Origin: Dipylidium caninum
Taxonomy: Eukaryota; Platyhelminthes; Cestoda; Cyclophyllidea; Dipylidiidae
Direction of reading: 5' to 3'
DNA: 64,000 nucleotides
NCBI GenBank assembly: GCA_017562135.1
Contig: QEYB01000739.1
Location: 117,625-181,624 of the forward strand
Position 1 is the first letter of the stretch, and each line of letters starts with the position of its first letter. The notes under the pieces are model-generated. The model was not told the DNA's origin. It did not search any database and was given only the letters and a program-made list of their open reading frames with translations. The translations under genes were made by a program, and so were the position numbers. Positions 1 to 13,509 of this stretch are shown here, piece after piece.

Positions 1-3000
1 TATTCCCGGTGTCGTAAGTCAGTAGCTCCTGCTTCTCTCGACTGTTCGCGGATGTCAAATGGCGGAACATCCTACCAGCATTCCATGGGATATAGTAATG
101 GTGACATCAGTCCTCAGAGACAACAGTCATGGTCTAACAATAAGAAATCCCATTATGCTGCGTCAACTTGCAGCGACTCGTCTGTGGAACGTAAACAGGA
201 TAAAAGAGAGCCTAAACAATACAAGCAGGGTTTAGAGCATCAGCGGAGCTCGAGCAAGCACAAGTCTTCCCATCGAACCAGTCTTGAACGTCATCGGCAT
301 AAAGATGATCCTTCGCCTATCCAAGGGGGCTCAGGTCGCCGGCATTTGCGGGATTCTGCGGTTTCCACACCTGACCTAGCTCAAGTATCGAAATCTAGTG
401 AAGGTACCTCCGGGGGGTCACAATGTTACAAAACATACAGGTAAAGGAAAGGCGGTAGACGTCTCGCGTTCACTTGGTCAGCAGCACAAAACTTCTGTCA
501 TTTCCAATTGCTCCTCCAACGGTGAGGCGCTCACGAAGCTGCAGCGGGAAAGAATGGAATTATTAATGAAATTGACAATGTTGCAGACGAAGTACAAAGC
601 GGAAACTATAGCTCCTTCATCTTCAAATCAACCAAAGCAAAATGGGTAGGTTCCCTAGCATTAGTCCCAAAGCTCTGTCTGTTTGTAGGTTTTCTAATGC
701 CTTGACTAAGATCCTCGACCCTTTTCTAGTCATTTAACTTTTTTGTGTTGAAATTATTTTGCTATTACATGATGATAGTTTTGGCTGTCGCAAATGTATT
801 TGAACTTGAATCTTAAACGTTGTAGTTGGATAGGATGGCAAAAACCACTACTGCTCATCCGCTTGTCGTTTTTTGCATCTAGTGTGGATATAAATCTGAA
901 CGGCTCTGTATCAGTACCGGATTCGCAGCCCAATCGAATAACCTCCACAGTAGGTTGTGACTTCGTTGCTTCTGGAAGTTCGGGTAGTGCAGGCCGAAGT
1001 AGTAGTAGCGATCCTGGTGACGTATTGTTTTCCCCTAATATTATTCCTCGACCGTCATTGGATCGCTTGTCGTCTTCTCAAGTGCCACCACCGCCTCCTC
1101 CTCCGCCTCTGCCTCCACCACCGCCCCCACCACCACCGCTACCCCTTCGGCTCTCCTCTTCAACCGTCGTTCCTTCACCAGCTCTACCCATTTCGTCCCC
1201 TAGGCCCTCTTCTTTCGAATCAATTGCCTCTCCTCCCCCCTGGGATACACAGTCAACAACAATAGAATCTGACTTGCCTCTACTGGCTACTCGAATTCAT
1301 TCACCCTCGTCCTGTTCTAACCAACGATTTGTGCCCAATTCTGCTCTAACTTTTACTTCTAAAGCGGAGGAAAGTCGTCTCCCTTCCTCGCCGAAAATTG
1401 CAACTGCCACCTCTCAAAAACTCTCCCTCGACTCAGATTCAGAACAGGCTGTTGACGCGTTGGACTCATCTCTCGACGAACGCATTAGGCGGTTAGATGC
1501 GAAAATACAACATTCTGCAAAAATCCGACTCACTGTGGGTTACAGCAAGTTCCGCATACGTCGGAAAAGTGATCTCATCACTTCAACAACCACTGGTGCT
1601 TCGTCATCTTTGCAGGCTTCGATGCCACTTTCTACCTCTGTCGTATCAACCGACATCACAGTGTCTCCTTTACGATTATTCGCTAGTCCAACATCTCCTG
1701 ATGTCGTTAGTTCGACAACATCCCCAGGTGTACGACCAACTGACATTTCGGAGTTTGTTAAGAGCATGCTTTCTTCAAACAGGCCTTCCTCATCGAAGAT
1801 CACTGCTGTAGATTCCATCGTTCCCCCCGCTTCCAATTCCACAACTTCTCGTCTCTCTCACCCCCACCCACCACCACTATCTCCACTCACAGCTCTTTCC
1901 AATCGCCTTCCGCTCCTTGATAGACCTGCTCTTTTGAGTCCAATCACCCGATCCCCAATCCACACACCATCGCCTACATGTGGTGGGGGAGGTAACAGGA
2001 GACCTGATCATCTTTCTGACTTGAAGCAGCAACAACCATCGACAAACACAAACTCGCGGTCTTCAACAGCTCTACACAACACTCCAGAAGTCACTTCGAC
2101 TCTTTCACCCTCGACTACAACAACAGGTAGCTGCTTGGTCCGGTCACCAGGCAAAGGTACTGCTAAGGCTCTCTTAAGTCCAGGAATCAAGCCTATTTTA
2201 AAAAAGGAGAGTTTGGTTACTTCGACTGTTTCCTCAACCCCCAAAATGGCGCCACGGCCAAGGGAAGGCCAAAACGATATCCATATGAAAGAGCTTTTCC
2301 CACCACAACCGGCACAGACGATGCAAATCATGAAAAGAAAATCTCAGCAGCCGGTATCGCCTGCAGTACTAGAGAAAGATCCAGGTTTTCCTTCGCTCTC
2401 ACCTTCCTTATCTAAGCCTCTTCAGAATGGGCCTACTGGACGTAAGAGGAGATCATCCACATCTTCAGTAACACATACTTCGCCAAAGTCGCCAAAAACT
2501 ACGACACCTTTAAAAGCAAAATCACTTGAGGACGAGAAATCGGCGGATCCTTTGCCAAGACCGGGACCCGAAAAAAAGCAAGTTGAGGCAATTACCTCTC
2601 CGAAAACCAAGAAAGCCCATGGGTTTACGACGCCTCCTATGAAATTATCCAGAAGACCGTTAGCTTCTCCATCAACCACACCGTTTGAGCGCAATAAACT
2701 TCATTTTAAAAAACTGCCAAAAATTAAAAGATGCGCCTCATAGAAACAAGTCTCCCCTTTCTGCCCTGACTTCCAACACTCTGCCGAAATGCACAAAATC
2801 ATCGAACGGGCCGGAGTCTCGAGGAGTCACTTCGAAGAGTGATCCCGGCACTAGAAAAAAGCGGCTAAAGAGGAAGAGGCAGGAAAGCGATGAAGAAGAT
2901 TGGAAGCCACAGGGTGCTATAGATTCTATGAAGGTCGAAGATATTGTTACCGAAGGGGTCCTTTACGAAACAATGTATGATAAAATCAAGCGTAGGGGAA

Positions 3001-6000
3001 ACAAAGACACTTTAAATGAGCGCCCTGAAGCCAAGCCTGAAGCCCTCAAATCGTTACTCAAATCTCGAAAACATAAGATTAATGTAGGTATCAAGAGCAT
3101 TGACCCAACGCCTTATGACTCGGATAAAAATTCGGACGTAAATGAGACGCAAAGTGAACATATTTCGAAGCGCGCAACCAAGAAACCACCCCATTTGACA
3201 CCCCAATCAGCGGAACCTCTTCACACTCCTAAGTCACACAAAAAGTCTCGATTAAAGCGACCTGAAAGTGAAGGTGGCTCGAGTTCTGAGTCTGATAATC
3301 GCTTGTCAGCTCAGGTTTCGACAAATAGACGGAGGAAGGTCTTGTCAGTTTCACGCAAGCGTAGAATAAGTGGGGATACCAGGCCTAAAGCTTTGCCGGG
3401 CAAACCCAAAAAGGCTGCTGCAAAACGGCGCGTGGCCCGCAAATTAGTTACACTTTTCTCTTCCAATTCGAGTGAGAGTGATTCCGACTCTTTTCACTCG
3501 GCTAGAGGTCTCCCGAGAGCTTTCTTTCCGGAGCGTGGTCCACGACGCCCAGCCTCGTCAAGATCCTCGTCAACTTCGTCGACTCCTCAAATCAGCCGTT
3601 CCTGTAGTCCTGCAGCTGCACATGGAACCAATCTTACCAATTTCAATAACAGCAATGGGGATGAGAATGGAGATCATGAAGAGGCCACCGCTGATGCGCT
3701 ACCTCTGCTTGAAAAACAAATAAGCAGTGATGTTGAAAACGAAGAAGGAGATGTAGCGCTTGATATGGAAGCGTTTCTATCACCACCTCCAGCGCTGCCT
3801 GTGACCGCGGAATTGAGACCGCAAAGCGAAGCCTTGGTGAAGAGAGAGGAAGGAGTAGGCATAAAAGAAGAAGAGTTGGCTAGTCCTGGAGAATACATCG
3901 TCCTTAAACCACCTAGGTCATCCGCTGGTGGCCTCATTCTTACCTCTCCTTTGGTAAAACAGGTTACCGCCACGAAAGCGGAGGAATTGGGAAATCTGGA
4001 GGAGTCTGGTCTTGTGCTGCTGTCTTCAGCTGCAGAAGCAGAGGCCATTAAACAAGAAAGTGAGGAGCTCCAGAATCCGTCGCCCTTGCCACCACAGACT
4101 CCAACACAACCTCTTACCCTCCTGACTCCTGTTTCTGTCATCCCGGCTGCTTCTGCAAATCAGCAACATATCACTTTACTTGTCAACACCATTAGCAATG
4201 CCCAATCGGGTTCTCGAGATTCTCCTTCCATTTCTACCTCTCCCACGACTAAGACCCAGTCGACGTTTGTATTGGCACCTACATTTTCGCTCGTAGCACC
4301 CGTGGCTATTCCCGCCGACCCCAACCAGCTCATTATTAATCGCCCTCCTCTAATTCATCCAGCCCCAGATGCACCAACACAGAACAATTTGCCCACCACT
4401 AACCCCTCCTCTTCCAATATGACTGAATTTGTACAGCATATAATCGAGCAAGTGGCGCATCAAAAAAAGGAGGAAAGTTCACAGGGCCAAGAGAAGGCTA
4501 GGAGGGTTAAAAAACCGGCTCAACAAAAGACCTTCCAGCTTGGTGCAGGGACTGGGGTGGGGATGACAGCAGCATCAACGGCTATTCGTTCAAATGCAGT
4601 CCCCTTACAGAAGTCTCAAATAGGGTCGACTTCAGTGCTACCGCCACCACTAACGCCTGTTCAGGCGCCTGCGGACCCCTATGAGCCGAATTTTGACGAA
4701 ACGGAAGTCGTGGAAACTATGCACCCTGCGGGCAAAGACACAGTCTCTGAAGTGATAAACTCTGTAGTGCATGGAGAGTTTGAACAAAAAGAATATGTTC
4801 ATCGTTTGGCCAATGGCACGCGAATTTCTCCCGCATGTCAGAATTCTATTGTCGTCACCGCGAATGAGGTAGTGCTTGCCCCTGCTAGACCAGCATCAAG
4901 TTCGGAGCCACAGATCAGCCCACTGGCAATACAGGAGCAGGTGACAGTTTCGCAGCAGCCGACAAATGCCGTTCCAACTTCGCTGTGTTCGACACCGTCA
5001 CCATCAACCTCATCTGGCGTGACGTCTATGACGAGCCTCACGGATGATCGTAGATTATTGTCTAGGCCTATTCAGCCTCCATCGACTGTTGCTGTCGTGA
5101 GTTTGTTTCTGGTAGAAATATCACCAAGATCTCCGAGTCTTTTACATAGTTGGTGGGTTAGCCACTTTGGTTTAAATTTGCTAATTGTCATCTTAGTGAG
5201 CTCTTTTTGTTTTATGAGCCACGTGCGAGTAGGTTTTATTCGACGCCGATTCTTAAGACATGCAGTTATGATACTGAGTGTTGCGTTTTTCGTACATTTC
5301 TTACACCATTTTTTAGAACAAAGGTTTCGTAAATTTTTTAGTGCATTACATTGTTTTGAATTTATATTTTGAACAAACCAAGGGGGTAATATTGGTGTCT
5401 ATTGTCTGTCTTTCATTTCAGCCGTCTCCTGAACCGACCCCTTCTCTTCCATCGATGCAACATCAACCGCCACAACAATTAATGGAATCCTCTCCACTTA
5501 ACGAACAGTCATCAATTCCTGCGAATATTCTCAGTCCACTTCAAGTCCTCACTTTTATAACTCCAAATAGCAAGTCATCTGAGGCTGTAGCCCAGCAGAT
5601 CTCGCCACAAACGCAGCCGCAGTTGCAGGAGTTTGCCGCTTGTCTGGCCAAGAACTACTTTTCTCTTCTTAGTCATGCACCGCCACCGCAAGCTTTCGTA
5701 GATACTGTGGACTCGGGGAGTAAGAATTCGCCAAACCCAGTGCAACAAACACCTCCGCATCATCCGCCGCCATCGTCAGGCACACCACAGAAGACTGCTG
5801 AGCTCTATGCCGCTGCTACCATGGCTGCGATGGCCGCCATGTCGCCCTCACCCTCGGAAGCAGCCGCGGCAGCTGTAGCAGTGGCGGCTGCCGCTCCTTC
5901 TGCCAAACAGAACTCCACTCCTTTCTCTCATCAATCACAACTTTCCACCAATTTTTGGTGGCTAGATCCTCGTTTCCTTGAAGATGTGAGCCTTCTTGAA

Positions 6001-8063
6001 AGTTCAGATTTTCTCAACTTGACCTAACCTTTATTGGGTATAATGCGGCGCTTTTATCCTTTTGTGAGCTATTTTGCACAATTGCCTGATTGGTCAACCA
6101 ACGCTCCAATTTCGCTGCCATTTGGTCTGGAGTAGTCACTCGTCCCTGTGCTTAATGGTTTTTAGTGTTACTTAACCTCAGCTTTGTTGGATGAGCGCTG
6201 GTTGCCACTTATTAGCATGACACTTTTACCCGCCAATGAAATACGAGATAATAAAATCGCAAATCTTTTTTCGGGACGGTTCTTAGGTTCTGCGTAATTC
6301 CTTGTTATCGTTGTTGTCTTTTACCAGAAGCCACAATACTATCTTCTCCAACTCGTTCGCAAAATTAGAGGTTTAGTTTTGCGGGTTTGGCTGCTGCTAT
6401 TCGAGTTTAGCCACTTTTGGAAATAGGAGAATCATTTATAAGCAAGGAGAGCTGGTTGTAAAAATCCCATGTTTTGGACTTTTTCTCGCATTGATTTACA
6501 TAAACTAGCGCATTAGGTAGACTGCCAGTCCCCTTTTGCATCGTTCACTACACCCTATGGGACTACTCTCGAAGTCCACATTATTGATTAATGGTTACCA
6601 AATTCGCTCCAATTTGTGGCCACCCGCCTTGGTTCGATAATCGATTGGCTTATTGGTTATCGGTGTCTTTGTTCTCCAGAAACTGTCGTTAGTGTGGCGA
6701 GGTTGCATGTCTCTGAAAAACGAGCGAGTATCAGTGCGGATGCTCTACCTGGCGGGCAACCAGGACTTGATACGGACTTGTCTACAGTTGATGACAGCGA
6801 CGGGCGATGATTCGGGTGGGATGTCGGGGACGCTGCGGATAGCTCAGAGGATGCGGTTGGAGAACTCGCAATTGGAGGCGGTGCAGTGGAAGTTGCGTGA
6901 GCCTGCAAACTATTGCATGTGCCTTGCCCTTGCTTCCGGTTCTCCGCCTCTCTCCCCTGCCTCCGCTCCTATGACGCATCGGAATTATATGGAAGACGCT
7001 TACTTTGCACAACAGAACCTGGTCCTACAAAATGTTATTACCTACCTACAGGACAAAACGGCTGCTGGCATCATCAGTTGTCCCTCCTCGCAGGAGGTGA
7101 GGTTCATTTAATCAGCTTTTTTAAAGCCCTGATCCCTTAGTTATTGTTCAGTCATTCCTACAAGTGTTGTTTGTTTACCTCGTGTTGATGTATGCACTTA
7201 TTTGTATTGACAGCTTGTTCTCGCGGTCTCGTGTTTTAAGGTTATCCTATGCCTTAGATACATAGCTTGCCCTAACCTAATTTGGTGACCTTGTTCTCGT
7301 CGCTTGCCTATTCAATCATCAGCCTGGACTTGACCAAATTACCTCACCGGTTTGCTTTTCTATGACATTTACTTGGTACGGATACACTTTATGTGCAACT
7401 GCTTGTTTAAACAGGGTGCATTTCATGGTAGAAAGAATGTGCTAAACTGTTTACCTTACATTTGCTGTGTTGTGGAAATTCGAGTAATTAAGCATTGCGA
7501 ATTTGAAAACTTGTCGAACAGGTAATGTTGTCCTTTTGCCTGTGGTCGAACTCGCCTTTTTGTCTATCTAGCTAGACCCTCTGCGATGAAGACGCACTGT
7601 TAGTAGAGAACTGGCTCCGATCCCATTCCCCACTAGGTTTTCAGTCTTTATGGGTGTGAACGATCACGCACCACTAGCATCTTTTTTTAAAAGTCCAGAC
7701 TTTCGCAGCAACGCGTCGATGGTTGTAGATCAGTTGTTTTAAGGGCGTCTATTGGCAGTCATCAATCCTTTGCAATCCGTGTTCACACTGATTGGCTGAT
7801 ACTGATGCTATTACACTTGCATTTTCATGTGTTATCATAGCAGATTATGGCCTTGGGTATTGTAGGAACTTCCTTGCCTCTTTTATGCGTTCACTATGCC
7901 ATCGAATCGTCTGCAATTTTTAATATATTCCTAGAATCCATTCGTGATGCACATTTTCCCTCCCTGCGACTTCACAATTGCCCAGTTGCGATGTCTCTCG
8001 CCGGAACTTCAGCAAACCCTGGTGCAGACCTCCGTACCATTTATGCTTATCGTTGTCGTCTAG
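1..8063 (+). CDS. SPEN: Split ends (Spen/SHARP) homologue, 3' part with SPOC domain
   Basis: Large nuclear corepressor scaffold; in animals Spen proteins bind RNA through N-terminal RRMs (off the window) and recruit SMRT/NCoR-HDAC complexes through the C-terminal SPOC domain. The frame is open from base 1. Proposed exons: 1-403, 441-645, 883-2682, 2744-5096, 5422-5985, 6680-7096, 7935-8063 (stop TAG 8061-8063); phases agree at every junction. The centre (883-5985) is low-complexity Ser/Pro/Thr/Lys-rich with a long polyproline run and basic patches, as in the Spen mid-region. Exon 6680-7096 is the SPOC domain: LVWRGCMSLKNERV, then LRIAQRMRLENSQLEAV, then NVITYLQDKTAAGIIS. The last exon gives IFPPCDFTIAQLRCLSPEL and ends in LIVVV, matching the family C-terminus. 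The join at 2683-2743 is uncertain: either a small intron or an indel. Identity rests on SPOC and is firm; RBM15, the other SPOC family, lacks such a long low-complexity region. Confidence 0.9.
404..440 (+). other. 37-nt micro-intron in the SPEN gene
   Basis: The reading frame shifts from frame 1 to frame 2 here. A GT at 404 (AAG/GTACCT) and a CAG ending at 440 remove exactly 37 nt and join a one-base codon start to the following two bases, giving Gly. Downstream the frame reads a convincing Lys/Leu-rich helix (KLQRERMELLMKLTML). Confidence 0.7.
1084..1146 (+). repeat. CCN-rich polyproline-encoding tract
   Basis: A cytosine-rich trinucleotide-like run inside the Spen coding exon encodes about twenty prolines interrupted only by leucines. 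Such tracts are common in the disordered middle of Spen proteins and tend to vary in length. Confidence 0.85.
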
Positions 8064-11000
8064 AGGTATAGAGAAAAAGACAAAGGGCGATTCTCATTCA
8101 ACACTTGTATCAATTCTTCCCTCCATCCAAGCGAGTCCTGCGATTCGCTCTTCTCCACATGCGAGCGAAGCGCAATCTGCGTTCCCACACACGCGCACAC
8201 CACAAAAACGTACGTTTGGAGGCTAGCTCGCGCGTACGCACGCGAGTGCGTTTGCTTTTGCCTGCCTGTTTATCGATCGCACATTTAATTGGTTGATAAG
8301 GTCTGTGACCTTGTCGTGTTGGATACGCGTGATCGTGTTCTGCAGGCCGCGTGCGCGCACCCCCCTGGCAAAGAATCAATGTGCACGCGCGAGTGCGCTT
8401 CTAGCGTTGCCGTGACTACTAGTTTCTGCCATAAGCAGCAGTGGCAGCAATCGCAGTCCGCGCAACTGTCGTGTAAATTTTTAGTTTCGAGACGTCTGAC
8501 CAGTTTTTAGAGGAAAAAGGCACTCATTTCACATTTACACAAGCGAACATTTCATGCTTTCCTCCCCCCTCCGTTGGCAGCAGTTATTGGTGTAATGATA
8601 CTGTTCATTGTACCTGTAAATACGTACTACCCGTCTGAATGTACCCCTAGTAAATACTACTCCGTTTTAAATGTGTATATAAAAACGTTTTTTGTGGAAA
8701 ATAATCTTTTTTTTTTCATCTGATGTTCAGGTTCATGTTTTTTTGCTGAGAATTTTTACTTGCGATTATTGCTATATAGTGTGGGTCGTGCTCTCTGTCA
8801 TTGTGACAAAATAACAAGATGTATAACTCATTTCTGAGAGTGTTTTAGTTGATCTCATCCATCAAACAAGGCCAGTCTACTTTTCCGTCAGGCTTCTATT
8901 TTCCCTCCAGCCTTGGCAAATGAACTGTACTGTTCCTTTGTTTACGTCTGGGATAACTGAGCTTTGGGAATTCAATCAAGGTGTTCGAAGGATTGTTGGT
9001 ATCTGACATCCGTCACTTGAACTCTGCATAATTTGGACTCTCCCCAAACTGACGTGAGTAGGTGCTGCCGGCAACACGAATAGGGAGGGGCAATCACGTT
9101 CGTCCTCGTTTTGCATTACTTTAATATTGGCTAATGTAGGCAGAAATATCTGAAGCTAGAGGGCTTCCGCATCGTAAATTCCGGCGAGAAAGCTGTTCTC
9201 GGAGCCGTTCTGGCAGACCAGTCTGTGTCTCCACTTTAAGTTTCAACTTAAAATGAAGTGGTGCATATACGTTCCGTGCTGGGTGTACAGTTGTACGAAA
9301 TAGTGGAAATAGCGGACGTCGGAGAAGGCACGACCGACTGTGGGTGCTCCTCCATTCGTCTTCAGTAGATTTACGCATCAGGCACTGCGGTCGGGATGGC
9401 TAAAGATGAAATAATTTGGCAGGACGGATGTGCACAGTGTCGGGTAACCTCCTAGACCGGTGGACGGGACACATGCACACACACGCAGAATTTGAATGTA
9501 ATTTTATGGCAATTTTGTTGGGGCACCACCGGACGGTCTAACTGTTGGCCTCCAATTCCGGTTACTTGGGCAATATAAGCTGTAACCTTCAGCCTCCAAC
9601 CGCCCCTAGCAAGAAACTTTCAAGTAAATCTTTTCATTATAACTTCTGTTTACACGATAACTGGGTTCGACTCGCTAGGTGTGCTGCTTGGGTAAAGGAA
9701 AACTCTGTGGGGAGGGAAGAGAGGGAGAATTGCTTGATACGAGTTCATCAGCACCACCTTATTGGCAGTGGTCAGTGTTTATGGGGTCTCGTCGAAAAGC
9801 ATGTGATTTCTGGTGATGGAAAGATTTATTTTCTCCTTTTAGACTGTCCTCGTTAAATGCATAAGTTATAAATAAACCAGTTTAGGAGTGAAAGCATTTG
9901 AGTTTAAAATCAGGGGAGAGGGGAAAGATTTTTGCCGCAACCTTCGATGGGTACCGGTAAGACAACGATGATGAATTTACTTTTAAGTTTTTCCATTGAG
10001 ACCTAAATAGGTAAATTTCCCGAAATTGAGACACCAGTTCCGAGTACTTTGTTGCCTGGCGCTTGCCAATGGAAGAAGGAAAATTGGGGGTTTTAAACCC
10101 TCAGGAATGGTGGGAAAATGGCTACGAGGAGGGAAACGTGGCTCTGGTGTTTTAACTGAACCTTCTTAAAGGTGGACCCATCTTCACCTGGTGATTTTTA
10201 CCAAAAAGTACCACCTTATTTCGCTATTGCACCACAAAATATCGTTTGCACTGCTTCGAACGAAGTAATTACACTCAGGTGGAAATCGGAATGACAGAGC
10301 GGAGCGTTTAACTTCGCATTTTGTGCGAAGAAGAGATGACTAGGATGGCCTACGCCTACGAGTGTAGGTGTGCAAATGCGTGCACAGCACCTCGTGGTGC
10401 CGTTTGGATGTTGACCCAGCTGGCGACCTCGTGGGGAGGTTAGTCACCTTCTGCCCATTCGGTCGCCTCTTCTCACACGGCCGAGTCATCGGCGCTTCTG
10501 CCTCACCACGAAATCGGGGTTACGTGGGTGTCGCCTTCCAGCACCACATTGTGAGGTGGCACTGTCAGCCCCGCCTCCGCCAGGGTGGAGATGTTGACCT
10601 TTCCTCACCTCTCCCCCGCTGGCCCACCATCGCACCTTCTTATTTGACTTATTGCATTGAAGACACGCATGAAAATGGCGTGGCTGGGTGACGTGGAAGA
10701 CAAAGAAAGAGGCGGTTATGGCGGCTGAGCGTAATTTGATTGTTTTGCAGTCTTACCATGCAACGCTGAAAGGAAAGTCCGGCAGCACTTAAACACACGT
10801 GAATCTTGAAGCCGCAAAACATTAATTCCCTACCTAAGTGCTTTAGATCACCCGTTACAAGTACACCATTCCGTGACCAAGGCGGTCGCTCACATCAATT
10901 TTTTTAGGCTACAGATCGTATTCAAAAGTGTTGTAATTAGCTGAGGTAGGTAGGCGGTTGGACGCCAAATCACAAAAGTGTACAAAGGCATGCCAGTAAA

Positions 11001-13509
11001 ACGTATTTCATCTCATTTACTAGAAATATTCCATTGTTGTAATACGTTACTATTTTGTTAATGGCCACTGCCCTTTCGGCCCCACATCAGCGTCCAATTA
11101 GTTTTGGCGCCGTGGCCTCGGCCCGTGTGTCTGCAGGTCCTCACCATCCCCACCGTACACTAAACAATAAATCATCCCTTCCAGTGTGAAGTACTACAAC
11201 TCCAGACCAAATTTTAGACGCTTCATCATAATTATTACCCGAGGAATGAGAAGTAGACAGCCGCTGTCCGCCAACATTATTGAAAAAAATAGCCTCTCGG
11301 AGTGAATTCTTATCTTACTTAAGGTGAAGTCGGTATCTGGAAAGGGGAGCTAACAAGAAAAGAGGAAATAACAGTCAGGGAGTTAGATTGCAAAAAGACC
11401 ATAGTCGAAAGGAGGAAAACGTTAATTGGTACATGAGGCACATATTCATGCATAATTAAGTTAACGAAAGTGACACCAGTTTTAATAAGTGCCGACACTG
11501 TGCCGAATTCGCACTAATATGGGAGCTTGAATTGCACCACCTTGTGAGACGATCGCAGTTGACGGCCTACCCGCTCCTTAACCATAAACACTCGATGGCT
11601 ACATGAAGATGTTGACATCGATTGTCGCCAAGTTGCGTATGAAACTTGGCTTTCGACAGCAGGGCACACGGAGGCAGACACGAGGGAGCCTCGATGGTGG
11701 TACTCACGTCCCACAAACAATACATCTCATAATATCAAAGTGGACGTGCATTTTTGACCCATTGAACCCGGTCAACATACTCCACGAAGTCTTAGGAGTT
11801 GAAGCATGCACTCAAGTGTTGCTCAGGACAAAGTGTGACGTGGATACCGTGGGCTGAAGTTGGATGTTGACAAAACGTGGAAGAGTTGGAATAGGGACCA
11901 AAAATTTTATAAAAAACTATCTTTTTGTTCAAAGGAAAGAGTATCATTTAAGTGCTTTAAGAGTACATTTTTTGCGATGCCTTTACTGACCGACCGAAAT
12001 TGCGAATACGATGTCCAGTAAAACACGTGTTCCGAAAAGTTTACACTGATGTAGCACTCTCGACATGCCCCAAAAGGAGTAGTGTCGTTGTCGGCGCAGA
12101 AGGAGCTCATCCTCTTTAGGTTTGGTGTCGAGATTTGTGCCGCAGTGTCCAAGTGGATTGGCCGAGAGATTATCCGGGGGGCCGGATAAAATCCTGGAAT
12201 CGAGCCACTTATTCGTGCATGAACTCTCATGAAGGGCGACGAGAGTACAAATTTTGGAGATTACTTGAAAACTTCGAGCCCAGTCAACATGGGAGTTTTC
12301 AAATAGTAAGGGCAATTGAATTAAAGGTGTACTGACCGTCTCTCGAAGAAGAGAACCACCAGTGAGACAACATGCTGTCAAGTTTATTAGAAGACAAAAT
12401 ACGAGGATACTTTAGACTCAGTCAGGATTCACTGACATGACTAAACCCCAAATAAAATGCCTCGCTGCTCGTAGATTCACGAATGGGCTCTTCAGAAAGT
12501 AAAAATTAGTTCATATTTGAAATCGGTCTTTGCAAGGTTTTAAGGATGTCTTCAGTACTCCAACATTTGTAATAATGAGATTTCATTACAATATGCTATT
12601 AGAAACTAGTACTGCGAGAGCTTGCTAATCGGGCACAAATGCAACTCAGAGAACAAGGATTTTAATGGAGTCCATGTAAGTGGTAATATAATCAGAAAAC
12701 GAAGAAGTGAATATTTCGAATTACTGGTGAAATTTTGAGGAGATTGTTGGATTACGAAATAAATCCAAAAATTGACTTAGAGCAGGGTAAGAGATAACAG
12801 GGCCACAACATCTAAGATAGCCTCATAGATTCCAGTTAATCGCATGCATTTTTCCTTGGTTAAAATAAGCCTATTAGGGTAATTGGCACGGAATAATATC
12901 CATGGTTATCAAAAAGGGTGCTTAATATAATGAAAAGCGACAAAAATGATTCATTACTAGATGTCTGATATGTACCTACTAAATATGACGTACGTATGCT
13001 TTTTATTTTGCTAAAATTCACGAACGCATTAGAATATTTTCGCAAGAGCGTAGTTACCAGGACGGTTTATTTTGCATAAGAAGTTACACAATGGGGCTTC
13101 TGTGAGTACCTGCCTCTGTGAGGAGCCAAAGGATCTTATTTTGGCAATATAATCGAAAAGATGATGTAACGAACGGGGGTTTAATTGCAAGACAAGGCGA
13201 AGTTTGCTCGGATTGGCGTGCCAAATGCGACAACAATGTTAAAGTACTATTCCATTGCGGGCTGGTGGTAATTATCTTATTAATTAACAATGGTCTATTT
13301 TAATTCCACTAAAGTGCAAACATATCAACCAAGTAATTTGCACTTATGCATGACAGCAGATACTTAAAAAGTCTAAATAAACAATCAACACACAATGAAC
13401 AAAGATTGACCAGAATTCACTTGATTTAATCCGTTAAACAGGAGAAAGTAGTTTAACTGTGTCAATACCCGTTGTTAGCGCTGGCAGCGCGTATTACAGG
13501 GGTTGAGCT
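8064..13509. other. Intergenic region, no gene recognised
   Basis: About 5.4 kb between the SPEN stop codon and the proposed start of the KASH-like gene. Its first part must include the SPEN 3' UTR; no canonical AATAAA was located with confidence. Open frames of 60-130 codons on both strands have no recognisable family or consistent splice borders. GC-rich stretches occur at about 8200-8420 (CG-alternating) and 10360-10640. No tRNA or identifiable transposon was found. Confidence 0.6.
8205..8400. repeat. CG/CA-alternating, Z-DNA-prone patch
   Basis: Several short alternating purine-pyrimidine runs rich in CG, CA and TG lie close together (around 8190-8250 and 8347-8395), for example CGCGCGTACGCACGCG. 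The surrounding sequence is AT-richer. It lies just downstream of the SPEN stop, probably in the 3' UTR or flank. No protein or RNA function can be read from it. Confidence 0.5.

Noticed and set aside
9640..9690. GGGTTCGACTC resembling a tRNA B box
   Set aside because: No matching A box, acceptor stem or cloverleaf could be built around it.
10368..10691. 107-codon open frame in a GC-rich intergenic patch
   Set aside because: No family, and the patch is open in other frames because of its composition.
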